DNA from: an uncultured Porphyromonadaceae bacterium | GTDB taxonomy: Bacteria; Bacteroidota; Bacteroidia; Bacteroidales; Muribaculaceae | Reading direction: 5' to 3' | Assembly: GCA_937892215.1 (NCBI GenBank) | Contig: CALAVE010000047.1 | Span: forward strand, 1-32,737 | Length of the DNA: 32,737 nucleotides | Shown here: positions 25,527 through 32,737 of the stretch, piece by piece | Layout of the letters: every line of letters begins with the position of its first letter | How positions within the stretch are numbered: position 1 is the stretch's first letter | The notes under the pieces: generated by a model | Databases searched by the model: none | The model's input: only the letters and a program-made list of their open reading frames with translations | What the model was told of the DNA's origin: nothing | Program-made: the position numbers and the translations under genes

Positions 25527-25548
25527 ATCTATCTTTTTCTTAAATCTA
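25515..25548 (+). repeat. 17-bp tandem duplication at the terminase stop
   Basis: TCTTTTTCTTAAATCTA occurs twice back to back (25515-25531 and 25532-25548). The first copy contains the terminase TAA stop; the second fills most of the short gap before the portal gene. Confidence 0.9.
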
Positions 25549-25557
25549 TAAATAGCA

Positions 25558-27336
25558 ATGGAAACTTTACAACAGAAACAATCACTTCTTGTAAAAAAAC
25601 CGTTTACAAGAGTAGTCGCAATAGGTGGGGATATTGAGCATGGAGGTACCATTATGGGGGATGTCGGGCTCGAAACTCCTTTAAACGACCCTGTAGTTAG
25701 GATGAGAATAACCCAAGATGATGCCCTAAGACAACTTGACCCCCTGGGACATCTTGTCTTTAACAAGGAATATTATCCTGACATTTGGAGATTTGACGAT
25801 GAAAGCCAAAAGTGGTATATCGAAGAAGTCCCAAGATATGCCTTCGCTTTCCAGCGTATTATCCTTGTTAAGCACTTGACGCACCTTTGCGGGAATGACA
25901 TAGTTTTTGAACTTGCTGACGAATACGATAATGAGGACTCAAGAGAAGTACTCAACGCATTCAAACGTGGATGGGCAAAAAAGGACATGGAAATAGCATG
26001 GTACGAACTTGCCCGCTCAGTCAAGGCTACCGGTGATGGAGCAATAGTCGGGTTCATCGACAAAGGGACTTTCGGATGGAGGGCTCTTTCCTACCTTAAT
26101 GGGGACACTTTGTTCCCGCACTATGACAGACGGACCGGGCGAATGAATGTTTTTGCCCGTAAGTACCAAAACTATGACGACGAGGGCGTGGCGAATTTCT
26201 ATGTTGATATTTGGGATGATAAATATTTCTATTGTTTCAGCCAGATTGCCGATAGCGACAGCAGGGAATCTACGCAGTATAAGAGCGCAAAAACTCTGCC
26301 CAAAGATTCAGCACTGCTCAATTTTGATATTAGCGGCTATGAATTGATAGAGTGCTCATTACACGGCTTTGAGCGGATACCGGTCTCTTACGACAGGAGA
26401 GAATACGGGCCTTGCTGGTCTTACTCCCAAGAGTCGATAGAAAACTACGAAATGGCTTTCTCAAGGCTCGCTCAGTCTAATCACGACTTCGGGCTGCCCA
26501 TTATGTACCTGAAAGGTGAAGGTAGCAAAGAACTTACAAGTTCTGATATGTCCTACGCTTCTAAAGTCGTAATTCTTCCATCAGACGGCGATGCCGGTTT
26601 CCTGAATAGGCAAGACGCAAGCGCGGCTTATAACACGGAATTGCTTACTATTGAAAATCAGATTTATCGACAATCTTTCGCGGTGCGAACTCCTGAGTTG
26701 AAAAGTGGTGACACACCGGGGGTGGCTATCAAGATGATGTACTCGGATGCAGTTGAGAACGCTATTAACGATGCACAACTGTTCCAACGTGCCATTGATA
26801 AACTTGTGGAAATTTTTGAGTATGGCTATGGGGTGGAAAGCGAAATGCGGATTCAGTTTAAGAATGTGGCTATACGCTCATTTATTGAGGTGTATATACA
26901 CAGAAATCTGACCGAAGAAACAACCAATATGGCAATGTGCGTCCAAAATGGATTCCTCTCCAAACAAACGGCCTCCGAGAAATCCTATTACAGTTCTCCG
27001 CAGGAATGGTCCAGAATTAACCGTGAGCAAATGGAGAAACAAAAGATGGAACTTTTGCTTGAAGAACAACGAGTGGAAATGCAAAATGAACATACCGTTG
27101 AATTGCAAGAAAACTTGTCGGACATTCAAACCGATGCTCAGATTACCGTTGCGGAGCAAGAAAGGAAAATCGAGAGCGGGAAAGACCCCGACAACACAAA
27201 GAAAGTTCAGTCTAAAAAAGGCAGTGTCGCCACTGGACGTGGCGCAGGGAGACCAAATAGAACCGGACGGGAATATGACACGAATGGAAATTGGGACGGA
27301 CGCAATAATTGGGACGCTTATAACAGAACTCATTAA
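25558..27336 (+). CDS. Portal protein
   Basis: This 592-residue protein lies directly after the terminase. The sequence has portal-like segments: LVFNKEYYPDIWRFDDESQK, RSVKATGDGAIVGFIDKGTF, and IVFELADEYDNEDSREVLNA. Helical parts in the middle to the end (LFQRAIDKLVEIFEYGYG, RSFIEVYIHRNLTEETTNM, then QTASEKSYYSS) fit the stem and wing region of the dodecameric portal ring. The last ~60 residues are low-complexity and Gly/Arg/Asn-rich (GRGAGRPNRTGREYDTNGNW) and probably disordered. It forms the DNA channel at one capsid vertex, with which the terminase docks. The leader has no Shine-Dalgarno sequence; the ATG at 25558 follows AATAGCA. Confidence 0.88.
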   Translation: METLQQKQSLLVKKPFTRVVAIGGDIEHGGTIMGDVGLETPLNDPVVRMRITQDDALRQLDPLGHLVFNKEYYPDIWRFDDESQKWYIEEVPRYAFAFQRIILVKHLTHLCGNDIVFELADEYDNEDSREVLNAFKRGWAKKDMEIAWYELARSVKATGDGAIVGFIDKGTFGWRALSYLNGDTLFPHYDRRTGRMNVFARKYQNYDDEGVANFYVDIWDDKYFYCFSQIADSDSRESTQYKSAKTLPKDSALLNFDISGYELIECSLHGFERIPVSYDRREYGPCWSYSQESIENYEMAFSRLAQSNHDFGLPIMYLKGEGSKELTSSDMSYASKVVILPSDGDAGFLNRQDASAAYNTELLTIENQIYRQSFAVRTPELKSGDTPGVAIKMMYSDAVENAINDAQLFQRAIDKLVEIFEYGYGVESEMRIQFKNVAIRSFIEVYIHRNLTEETTNMAMCVQNGFLSKQTASEKSYYSSPQEWSRINREQMEKQKMELLLEEQRVEMQNEHTVELQENLSDIQTDAQITVAEQERKIESGKDPDNTKKVQSKKGSVATGRGAGRPNRTGREYDTNGNWDGRNNWDAYNRTH

Positions 27337-27341
27337 TTGAT

Positions 27342-27806
27342 ATGGCAAGACTGAGAATCATAGCGATTGACCCGGGAAAGAACGGTAGCATTGCCGTGAG
27401 GGAAGGGCCCGAAATAATCTCTATTGAGAATATGCCTCAGACTCCGAGAGATATATTTATTTCTCTGTCTGAGGCAGCGTCCTCAATTGATTGCGATAAC
27501 ATAGTTTGCTATCTGGAAAAAGTTGGGGCTATGCCTGGGAATGGTGCGGTATCTATGTTTTCTTTCGGACAAAATTTCGGAATGTTGCAAATGGCTCTTG
27601 CTGCGCTGAGCATCCGGACTGTTGAAGTCCGTCCTAATATATGGGAAAAAACATTGGGACTCACCGATAAAAAAGGCACGCCAAAGCAAGAACATAAGAA
27701 TCGGCTGAAAGCGGCAGCTCAAAGGCTTTTTCCAAATATCAAAGTAACTCACGCTAATCAAGATGGGCTTCTGATTAGCGAATATGCCTATATGCAAGAA
27801 AAATGA
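27342..27806 (+). CDS. RuvC-like Holliday junction resolvase
   Basis: This 154-residue protein has the RuvC-family RNase H fold pattern: IIAIDPGKNGS with Asp10, CYLEKVGAM with Glu59, and a C-terminal His137/Asp141 (HANQDGLLISEYAYM), matching the last catalytic acids of RuvC-like enzymes. Length is close to the family's usual ~155-175. It starts five bases after the portal stop and its stop overlaps the next ATG, so it is part of the packaging operon. Phage resolvases trim branched DNA so that the terminase can package it; this role is inferred from known systems and location. Confidence 0.85.
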   Translation: MARLRIIAIDPGKNGSIAVREGPEIISIENMPQTPRDIFISLSEAASSIDCDNIVCYLEKVGAMPGNGAVSMFSFGQNFGMLQMALAALSIRTVEVRPNIWEKTLGLTDKKGTPKQEHKNRLKAAAQRLFPNIKVTHANQDGLLISEYAYMQEK

Positions 27807-28714
27807 TGGCTAAAAATCTTGAAATATCACAACCGCAGGGGACAAGACCGATTACAGACAAGGACGTTCAAGCGGCAAAACAATATATTCTAAGGCGTGA
27901 AGAATCTGCGAGATTGGCACAGTCTATCGCTGAAGATTTAATTGGAGAAGCCGCTGAGCAACTTGTTTCCATCGCATACAAATATAACATATCACCTACC
28001 GTGTTTACGTTTGACAGCAGTATAAACGAACAAATGATGGATGAGGTAAACGTGATAATGGATGAACTGGATGAGGAACTGTATCTGCTATTGGAGGAGT
28101 CGGCATTAAGTTGCACCAAAGATGGCTCTCACCATAACGCGCTGTTACTTTTCCTCGTTTTACTCGGACATAGGAATATGACTCTTCGCCAAACTCTCTA
28201 TGCCTATGAGTGGAGGCTCCTTCAACAAGTGGGGGCTCTGTCTGCCGCTATGAAGTGGCTGAACGTACCGGAAACTTCGGCTCGTGCTAAAACAAGGCAA
28301 GCCCTTGGCTCTGTGAACGCGACCCCGGAACTGCGTAGCGCATTTAAGTCCCGGATTGAGTTTAGCAATCCTTATATCCGAAGTGGTGGTGCCGCTACAT
28401 ACCCTGACGGGACAGCAAATGTGCAAGGTGTGCCGAACGATGGACTAAATGCGATAAAAAACGTTATTAATATCGCCATCGCCTCTACATGGATGAGGAA
28501 TCTCCAAAATAAAATGGAAGAAAATAAAGAAATTGTCGGGTATTATCAAGACCGAGGAAGCGAATACCCCTGCAATGCTTGTGACGAGGAGGTCGGTTAT
28601 CACTCTATCGAAGAGGGCAACCCGGATGAAAGCCCTATGGTCCATGCCCATTGCCGATGCTGGAGATGCCCCGTGTTCGCAGATGGCTCTATGGGTGAAA
28701 TGGTTTACGATTAA
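27803..28714 (+). CDS. MuF-type minor head protein
   Basis: This 303-residue protein has a helical N-terminal part (about 1-200) and a C-terminal MuF-like domain. The latter has CNACDEEVGYHSI (about 257-269) and VHAHCRCWRCPVF (about 280-292), the typical HxHCRC ending of phage Mu gpF/SPP1 gp7-related proteins; the paired Cys/His residues probably bind zinc. Minor head proteins of this type sit inside the capsid near the portal and influence DNA release. It starts ATGATG, so 27803 or 27806 could be used; the former overlaps the resolvase stop. Position after the portal fits. Confidence 0.82.
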   Translation: MMAKNLEISQPQGTRPITDKDVQAAKQYILRREESARLAQSIAEDLIGEAAEQLVSIAYKYNISPTVFTFDSSINEQMMDEVNVIMDELDEELYLLLEESALSCTKDGSHHNALLLFLVLLGHRNMTLRQTLYAYEWRLLQQVGALSAAMKWLNVPETSARAKTRQALGSVNATPELRSAFKSRIEFSNPYIRSGGAATYPDGTANVQGVPNDGLNAIKNVINIAIASTWMRNLQNKMEENKEIVGYYQDRGSEYPCNACDEEVGYHSIEEGNPDESPMVHAHCRCWRCPVFADGSMGEMVYD

Positions 28715-28724
28715 CTTATAAATT

Positions 28725-29210
28725 ATGCAACAATTCAGTAAAAGGTTAACAGATGAAGCGAAAAAACTGGGGATTCCGGTGCAATCGCTGTTAATGGCAG
28801 ATTTGATAAGCATAGGTTACACGGAAAATGAAGCCTATAATATATCTTATACCCAAAATATGTCTCTGTCTAAACAGCAGAACATAGGGATAAAGGAGAG
28901 TATCGTACAAAACCCCAACTTTCAAGAACTTGTATCTGACAGAGCAAGCAAAAGGAATGGAGCGGCCCCACAAATGGGAACCGCCAATGTCGGGACGTTG
29001 CCCAGCAAGGATGAGATTGCATCAATCATCGCAACGGAAATGAAATCCCTATCGGGAAAAGAGCGAGTGGATGCGGCCATGAAACTGGCTGACCTCTTCG
29101 CAATGAAGAAAGAGGAAGTTAGAGAAGAAACTGATATAGTCCGTGTATGGCTACCACTTACTTGTAGTATCTGCCCATATAAACAAAAAGCAGAATCGGC
29201 AAATGGCTAA
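28725..29210 (+). CDS. Putative small terminase-like protein
   Basis: This 161-residue protein has an N-terminal helical part (AKKLGIPVQSLLMADLISIG, then YTENEAYNISYTQNMSLS) that resembles the DNA-binding region of small terminase subunits. Next come polar helices (SKDEIASIIATEMKSLSGKE) and a C-terminal Cys pair (LTCSICPYK). It is the last gene of the packaging operon, and no other small terminase was seen. Usual placement is before the large subunit, so the assignment is tentative. Its stop overlaps the stop of the converging lipoprotein gene. Confidence 0.5.
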   Translation: MQQFSKRLTDEAKKLGIPVQSLLMADLISIGYTENEAYNISYTQNMSLSKQQNIGIKESIVQNPNFQELVSDRASKRNGAAPQMGTANVGTLPSKDEIASIIATEMKSLSGKERVDAAMKLADLFAMKKEEVREETDIVRVWLPLTCSICPYKQKAESANG

Positions 29211-29704
29211 TTTAGGGTGTGATATAGTGTCACAACTGAATCGGGGAATGCTGCCTCTAAGTCCCCAGGCAACAACCTCTCTAAAGTTAAGATATAGCCC
29301 CATTTCAGATTCAGTAGGTCTATTTTGTCTTGCTCGGCTTTCAATATTTTCCATGCTCGTGCCGTGACCCAACCCCAATTCTCTACATTTATTTGTGTGC
29401 CGATGGTGTCATCGTGTATATCAAGCCTAAGTTTCGCATAGTATATTGAGTCTTTATCGCGATATGGCATAATTATAGTGGCCTCATCAGTCCCTCCCTT
29501 GATGGAATATAGTGCGAACTGGCTTTTAAGTATATCTATTCTCGATGTGAATAAATCTGGTAGAACATCTGCCTGGGTCGTTACCCAATCGCCTTTCAAA
29601 AAATCCATAGTGACTTTATCAGCGGGGATTTCATCAGAGGTCCCTTGGGGGACACATGAGAGTAACACACATAGAATTAACGCAAGTAAAGGAAAATGTT
29701 TCAT
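29207..29704 (-). CDS. Lipoprotein moron
   Basis: This 165-residue protein begins with a lipoprotein signal peptide (MKHFPLLALILCVLLSCVPQ) with the lipobox LLSC and Cys17 as the modified residue. The start of the mature part (CVPQGTSDE) carries acidic residues close to the Cys, as in Bacteroidetes lipoproteins exported to the surface. The rest is a soluble mixed domain of unknown function (FALYSIKGGTDEATIIMPY in the middle). It has its own promoter and opposes the packaging genes, marking it as a moron. Surface lipoproteins of phages often block superinfection; no direct evidence here. It ends in TAG and overlaps the converging gene by four bases. Confidence 0.78.
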   Translation of the reverse strand: MKHFPLLALILCVLLSCVPQGTSDEIPADKVTMDFLKGDWVTTQADVLPDLFTSRIDILKSQFALYSIKGGTDEATIIMPYRDKDSIYYAKLRLDIHDDTIGTQINVENWGWVTARAWKILKAEQDKIDLLNLKWGYILTLERLLPGDLEAAFPDSVVTLYHTLN

Positions 29705-29729
29705 AATTTATCTTATATAACGTTAGGGG

Positions 29730-29761
29730 CAAAATTAAATCAATTCTGCCAAATATCCAAG
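29730..29761 (-). promoter_or_regulatory. Promoter of the lipoprotein moron
   Basis: On the minus strand CTTG (29758-29761, one mismatch from TTTG), a 20-base spacer and TAATTTTG (29730-29737) match the Bacteroides-type consensus. Transcription would start near 29723, 19 bases before the ATG. A 7-bp inverted repeat (AAGACAT/ATGTCTT, 29759-29784) overlaps the -33 element. Confidence 0.62.
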
Positions 29762-29775
29762 ACATTGACGCATTT

Positions 29776-30159
29776 TTATGTCTTACAGAATTTCACTAAT
29801 GCGACTATCTGCCTCATTATATATCCCTGTAGATAAGCCGCATCCTCTGTTCCTAATGGAACATCATAGTGGGAACAAATCGCTTTCTGAACATGGTCTA
29901 TCTCATGTACTACCGTGTCCCACCATTGGGCATCGTCTGATGCGTCGCTTATGCACGTTACGCTCATCTTCAAATTCGGGTTAGAGAAAGTGAAACCGGT
30001 ATTGGTCCCCATAATCACCTGACTTGCTCTCCGTATATCAGACTCAGATGCACCAAGCGCGTCCAACCAATCGCCTATCTCATCAAGGTCCCGTAACCCA
30101 ATGTCGTAAGCGAATATGACCGCCCACTTATCTGCAACTTTTATGTAGTGCCGCCTCAT
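29776..30159 (-). CDS. HExxH zincin-like protein
   Basis: This 127-residue protein contains TVVHEIDHVQKAI, with His85, Glu86 and His89 in the HExxH arrangement of zinc metallopeptidases. Flanking segments are helical (DLDEIGDWLDALGASESDIR before; YLQGYIMRQIVALVKF after), and Glu and Asp downstream (TEDAAYLQG) could supply a third ligand. It is small for a peptidase. It follows the gene at 30164 by four bases and is the last gene of the leftward accessory cassette. Function is unknown: a real protease, or a structural zinc site kept from one. Confidence 0.7.
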   Translation of the reverse strand: MRRHYIKVADKWAVIFAYDIGLRDLDEIGDWLDALGASESDIRRASQVIMGTNTGFTFSNPNLKMSVTCISDASDDAQWWDTVVHEIDHVQKAICSHYDVPLGTEDAAYLQGYIMRQIVALVKFCKT

Positions 30160-30163
30160 ACGC

Positions 30164-30568
30164 TTATAGCATGCGCTCCCAATCTATTATGATACCTTTT
30201 CTCGCACAGTCTGCTAAGAAACGGTTGAATGCTATTCCATCGTAACCGTCCTCATCGTCAATATAATCCTTGACAAACTTGGCAAGGTGCGCCTCATCAG
30301 AAATAGACGAGCCGAAATAGTCCGCCTTTGCCATGTTCGCAACGTATAGCGCATCACTTAACTGCGCATTCTCTAATTTCACCGTAGCACTACTCAGCAT
30401 CTTGTCAAGTGCTTCCTGTGTTATCGGCACCAATGGCTGCTTGTCTTTTCTCATCTTGGAAATCGCGAACTTCGTCAGTTTCTCACTGAAATGCGGACCA
30501 TTGTAGCGGAGATAGTTCACCATACCCTCCGGCTTTACATCGTATTGTGTCAAATCTGTGTGTGTCAT
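30164..30568 (-). CDS. Conserved-looking hypothetical protein
   Basis: This 134-residue protein starts MTHTDLTQYDVKPEGMVNYL and is mostly helical (FSEKLTKFAISKMRKDKQPL; SDEAHLAKFVKDYIDDEDGY). It ends FLADCARKGIIIDWERML. I recognise the general style from accessory cassettes of gut phages but know of no function. It is translated after the terminator at 30582-30624 and just before the HExxH gene, so some transcripts reading through the terminator, or an unseen promoter, must supply it. No promoter match was found in its 66-base upstream gap. Confidence 0.68.
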   Translation of the reverse strand: MTHTDLTQYDVKPEGMVNYLRYNGPHFSEKLTKFAISKMRKDKQPLVPITQEALDKMLSSATVKLENAQLSDALYVANMAKADYFGSSISDEAHLAKFVKDYIDDEDGYDGIAFNRFLADCARKGIIIDWERML

Positions 30569-30581
30569 AATATCTTCAATT

Positions 30582-30624
30582 AAAAACGTAAGGCAAGCAC
30601 GGTTGAGGGCGCACCTGCCTTACG
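30582..30624 (-). terminator. Intrinsic terminator within the accessory cassette
   Basis: On the minus strand a 9-bp stem (30624-30616 pairing with 30595-30587, CGTAAGGCA / TGCCTTACG) encloses a 20-base loop and is directly followed by TTTTT (30586-30582). It follows the gene at 30635-30877 and would reduce expression of the two genes beyond it. Confidence 0.85.
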
Positions 30625-30634
30625 GGAATGATTG

Positions 30635-30877
30635 TTAATAGCGATAACGGCCACCTCGTCTCATATCGTAATCGTAATCGTCTCTGTAGCTCCGCTCATC
30701 ACGGTACGAACCGCCACGATACATACCCGAACGATATGAGCCTCGCTCTCCAAGACCACTATCGGCCGCCTCTAATGCGTCAAAAGCCTCACAAACGGCT
30801 TTCTTCGCCTTGTGCATTTTGCCTACCACATCCTCGTAGTGGTCTTCGTCTCTAAACTCTATGATAAAACCTGCCAT
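30635..30877 (-). CDS. Small Arg/Tyr/Asp-rich protein
   Basis: This 80-residue protein has a short structured N-terminus (MAGFIIEFRDEDHYEDVVGK) with a helix (KAKKAVCEAFDALEAADSG). Its last ~35 residues are low-complexity, rich in Arg, Tyr, Gly and Asp, with repeated YR units (SYRSGMYRGGSYRDERSYRD). Such a tail may bind nucleic acid or other virion proteins. It lies between structural-looking cassette genes and is followed by a strong terminator. No function is known to me. Confidence 0.68.
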   Translation of the reverse strand: MAGFIIEFRDEDHYEDVVGKMHKAKKAVCEAFDALEAADSGLGERGSYRSGMYRGGSYRDERSYRDDYDYDMRRGGRYRY

Positions 30878-30889
30878 AATTTACTTCTT

Positions 30890-31414
30890 TTAAGGTTTCA
30901 CGGACTTAGACAGGAACTTCTCGATATTCCCAAGAGATTGCCCCACACGTTTCTCAAAGTTATCAAGCCTCTCATTCAGGAGATTTATGGCCTCATCACG
31001 AGCCTCCTCTTTGGCAAAATTCGGGTTAAGTACCTTGAATATATCCTTGCATGAAGCAACAATACTTCTCAGGTTCTTAATATTAACAGGGTCTATGATT
31101 TGCGTGCTGCGCTGGTTTATCGCATCCACCTCCGACAACGCACATTCCCTGCTGTCGCAAATAATCATATTGCCGTAATCATGGGAACATTTGTCGCATG
31201 GCAAGTGAGGGAAATCGCCCTCTGTGCCATCTACGTTTGCCCTTATTACCATCTCCATGTTAGGCTGAAACCCATAAGTCAGTCCTACTGTCTGAGTCGT
31301 ATGTACCGGAGTAGGTGTCCCCGTGTTTACTATTTGCCCTATCTTCAAAGTGAGTTTGCTCTCACCTTTCTCAAGAATGTATATCTGTCCGCCCTGTCTA
31401 AGTTGTGAAAACAT
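30890..31414 (-). CDS. Putative virion-associated protein of the accessory cassette
   Basis: This 174-residue protein has a beta-rich N-terminal half (GGQIYILEKGESKLTLKIGQ) and a Cys cluster (LPCDKCSHDYG, ICDSRECAL, about 72-93) that may bind zinc. The C-terminal half is helical and charged (EARDEAINLLNERLDNFEKR). I have seen related proteins in gut Bacteroidetes phages beside the glycine-rich and small beta-rich genes found here, but no function is established. Transcribed leftward with its neighbours; the leader is A/T-rich with no Shine-Dalgarno sequence. Confidence 0.66.
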   Translation of the reverse strand: MFSQLRQGGQIYILEKGESKLTLKIGQIVNTGTPTPVHTTQTVGLTYGFQPNMEMVIRANVDGTEGDFPHLPCDKCSHDYGNMIICDSRECALSEVDAINQRSTQIIDPVNIKNLRSIVASCKDIFKVLNPNFAKEEARDEAINLLNERLDNFEKRVGQSLGNIEKFLSKSVKP

Positions 31415-31439
31415 AGTTAATACTTTTTTAATTAATAAT

Positions 31440-31784
31440 TTAAGCGATTATTGATGTGAGAAGTTGCATTAGGTTGGCATCTTTATCGTAGTAAACTACA
31501 TAGACACCTGCACCGGGCAACTCCGCTACGGTAATCGGTGTCCCTCCGATATTGGTAAGTGCTTGTGTAAATTCGTTTACCGACAACACTACAGGAAGCG
31601 TCGCTGTCGTTCCTGTCGGTATCGGCTGATTTAACCGCAAGAGTATTATGCCACTGCTCGCAAGGAAACGGAACGTGTTATTCGGCAATGTGAGTGCCAC
31701 ATTGTTATCGCTCACAGTGACAGTATTTACCTCTATCTTGGGAATGCCACCTCTGTTACAATAGTTGAAAGGATACCAAGCCAT
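31440..31784 (-). CDS. Small beta-rich, probably abundant virion protein
   Basis: This 114-residue protein starts MAWYPFNYCNRGGIPKIEVN and consists almost entirely of short beta-strand segments (VTVSDNNVALTLPNNTFRFL, GTTATLPVVLSVNEFTQALT). It has the exceptional leader AGGAGGAAGGAGG (31792-31804), the strongest Shine-Dalgarno sequence in the window, which suggests high-level synthesis. This together with the beta-rich composition points to a structural or capsid-decorating protein. The role is inferred; the family is not identified with confidence. Confidence 0.7.
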   Translation of the reverse strand: MAWYPFNYCNRGGIPKIEVNTVTVSDNNVALTLPNNTFRFLASSGIILLRLNQPIPTGTTATLPVVLSVNEFTQALTNIGGTPITVAELPGAGVYVVYYDKDANLMQLLTSIIA

Positions 31785-31791
31785 GTGCTTA

Positions 31792-31804
31792 CCTCCTTCC
31801 TCCT
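31792..31804 (-). promoter_or_regulatory. Double Shine-Dalgarno sequence
   Basis: AGGAGGAAGGAGG on the minus strand contains two overlapping-length GGAGG cores seven to fourteen bases before the ATG at 31784. The first bases follow directly on the stop of the upstream gene. Confidence 0.85.
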
Positions 31805-32575
31805 TTAAGTCCAGAAGTTCGTCCCGAAACCGTTACCCCAGTAACCATTGCCGTAAAGGCCATAATTGGGCACTACGGTAAATGGCTGATAGTTCACCGT
31901 TGCGGTAGTCGGTAGTTTACACTTCACATCATCCATCTCTCTGCTCAGAGCGGCAAGTTGTGCGTTAATCGGTGCAACCGCCTGACCTACTACACCCGTG
32001 AAATACTGATTCTGGTTGAGCTGCGAGATTTCACCCTGTAACTGGGTATTCTTCTCACGAGCGGCTTCCAACTTGTCTTGCAGTGCCCTTGTCTCCATAG
32101 CGTCCAACTTAGACAAGATGCTCTGCGTGTTGCGATTTGCTCCATCTGTCAGCGCATAGGTCTGCTGACAAATAGCCAGTTGGTCTGCGGCCGCATTGCT
32201 GGCTAACGTGCTCTGTATTCCGCTGAATCCCTGGCACAACTGCTGTGCTATTGCCGTATCACCCTGCTGTAAAGCATTGATGATTTGCAAACCGGTCATT
32301 GAAACGCCATTGCTCGTAGTGAGTATTGCGGTGTTAAGAGAATTGATGCCGGCCTGTATCTGGTCGTGCGTTGTGTTAAGCAACGAGGACAACTGCCCGA
32401 TGGCGTTTGAATTGCCCTGTATCGCTTGCATAATCAACTCTCGGCCGTTATCGTTGTTTATCTGATTGGCAAGGAAGCCTGCTCCTCCATTATTGCCGAA
32501 TCCGCCAAAACCACCCATACCGTTAAAGAATGGGGCGAGGAACGGGTACATTAGAATCATCCAGAACGGATTCAT
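31805..32575 (-). CDS. Gly-rich/coiled-coil cassette protein (5' end broken)
   Basis: From the internal ATG at 32575 this reads 256 residues: a hydrophobic and glycine-rich start (MNPFWMILMYPFLAPFFNGM, then GGFGGFGNNGGAG), and then a long Gln/Asn-rich coiled coil (QGNSNAIGQLSSLLNTTHDQ to about 195). The C-terminus is aromatic- and Gly-rich (VVPNYGLYGNGYWGNGFG). The same frame stays open upstream to 32686 (AKVFSFPESGGSSGSTDLAT), which reads like a natural N-terminus but has no start codon. A one-base indel near 32674-32683 would restore a start at 32697 or 32690. Known to me as a typical gene of gut phage accessory cassettes, function unknown. Confidence 0.72.
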   Translation of the reverse strand: MNPFWMILMYPFLAPFFNGMGGFGGFGNNGGAGFLANQINNDNGRELIMQAIQGNSNAIGQLSSLLNTTHDQIQAGINSLNTAILTTSNGVSMTGLQIINALQQGDTAIAQQLCQGFSGIQSTLASNAAADQLAICQQTYALTDGANRNTQSILSKLDAMETRALQDKLEAAREKNTQLQGEISQLNQNQYFTGVVGQAVAPINAQLAALSREMDDVKCKLPTTATVNYQPFTVVPNYGLYGNGYWGNGFGTNFWT

Positions 32576-32697
32576 TCCGCCCCAGCCACCTCCAAATCCG
32601 TTGCCACTGTTGCTGAGAGCAAGTAGGGTAGCAAGGTCTGTACTGCCGCTTGAACCTCCGCTCTCAGGAAATGAAAAAACTTTGGCTCATCCGACAT
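32576..32697 (-). pseudogene. Frameshifted 5' end of the Gly-rich cassette gene
   Basis: Two starts lie just upstream in other frames: ATG at 32697 (MSDEPK) and ATG at 32690 (MSQS). One extra base in the A run at 32681-32683, or one fewer in the A6 run at 32674-32679 (plus-strand naming), would join one of them to the frame reading VFSFPESGGSSGSTDLATL. A sequencing error in a homopolymer, a real mutation or slippage would all look like this. Confidence 0.5.
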
Positions 32698-32737
32698 TTC
32701 GCGTGATGTGGCAGTCGTGTAGTGCGAAGAGCCTGAG

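Noticed and set aside
1..32737. Full reassignment of TAG to a sense codon across the phage
   Set aside because: The lipoprotein gene uses TAG as a real stop (29207), and three head/tail genes end in TAG at sensible points. Only one internal TAG is seen, so global recoding is not supported.
1..32737. tRNA genes, CRISPR arrays, insertion sequences and attachment sites
   Set aside because: No cloverleaf-like sequence, regular spaced repeats, transposase or integrase was seen on either strand by reading.

Overview
The window is the packaging, head and tail region of a long-tailed (siphovirus-type) phage or prophage of a Bacteroidales host. The host call rests on four perfect and one near-perfect match to the Bacteroides-type promoter (TTTG, 19-20 bases, TAnnTTTG), on leaders that almost all lack a Shine-Dalgarno sequence, and on the protein families. 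No integrase, repressor, replication gene, tRNA or CRISPR array was seen, so this is only part of a genome.

Layout. Two units diverge from a promoter region at 22694-22862. Rightward (+): large terminase (22863-25526) interrupted in its P-loop by a 343-residue intein, portal, RuvC-like resolvase, MuF-type head protein and a possible small terminase (to 29210). Leftward (-): scaffold-like protein, head decoration/fibre-like protein, major capsid protein, four head-tail connector genes, major tail protein, a tail-assembly chaperone pair with a probable -1 frameshift, a 2344-residue tape measure, a Dit-like protein, a 1703-residue tail tip/host-contact protein, an LRR protein, a small membrane coiled-coil protein and a tail fibre that runs off the left edge. 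The tail fibre frame carries an in-frame TAG at 1040-1042.

Between tape measure and Dit lies a two-gene moron island (8374-9678) with its own promoters and terminator. From the right edge a further leftward accessory cassette (29776-32697) encodes small, probably virion-associated proteins, including a HEIDH zincin-like protein and a glycine-rich coiled-coil protein whose 5' end is broken by a one-base indel. A lipoprotein moron (29207-29704) with its own promoter sits where the + and - units converge.

The most unusual items are the class-3-like intein with a degenerate LAGLIDADG endonuclease, the amber codon in the tail fibre, the chaperone frameshift, and strong Shine-Dalgarno sequences at only the major capsid gene and one small cassette gene.
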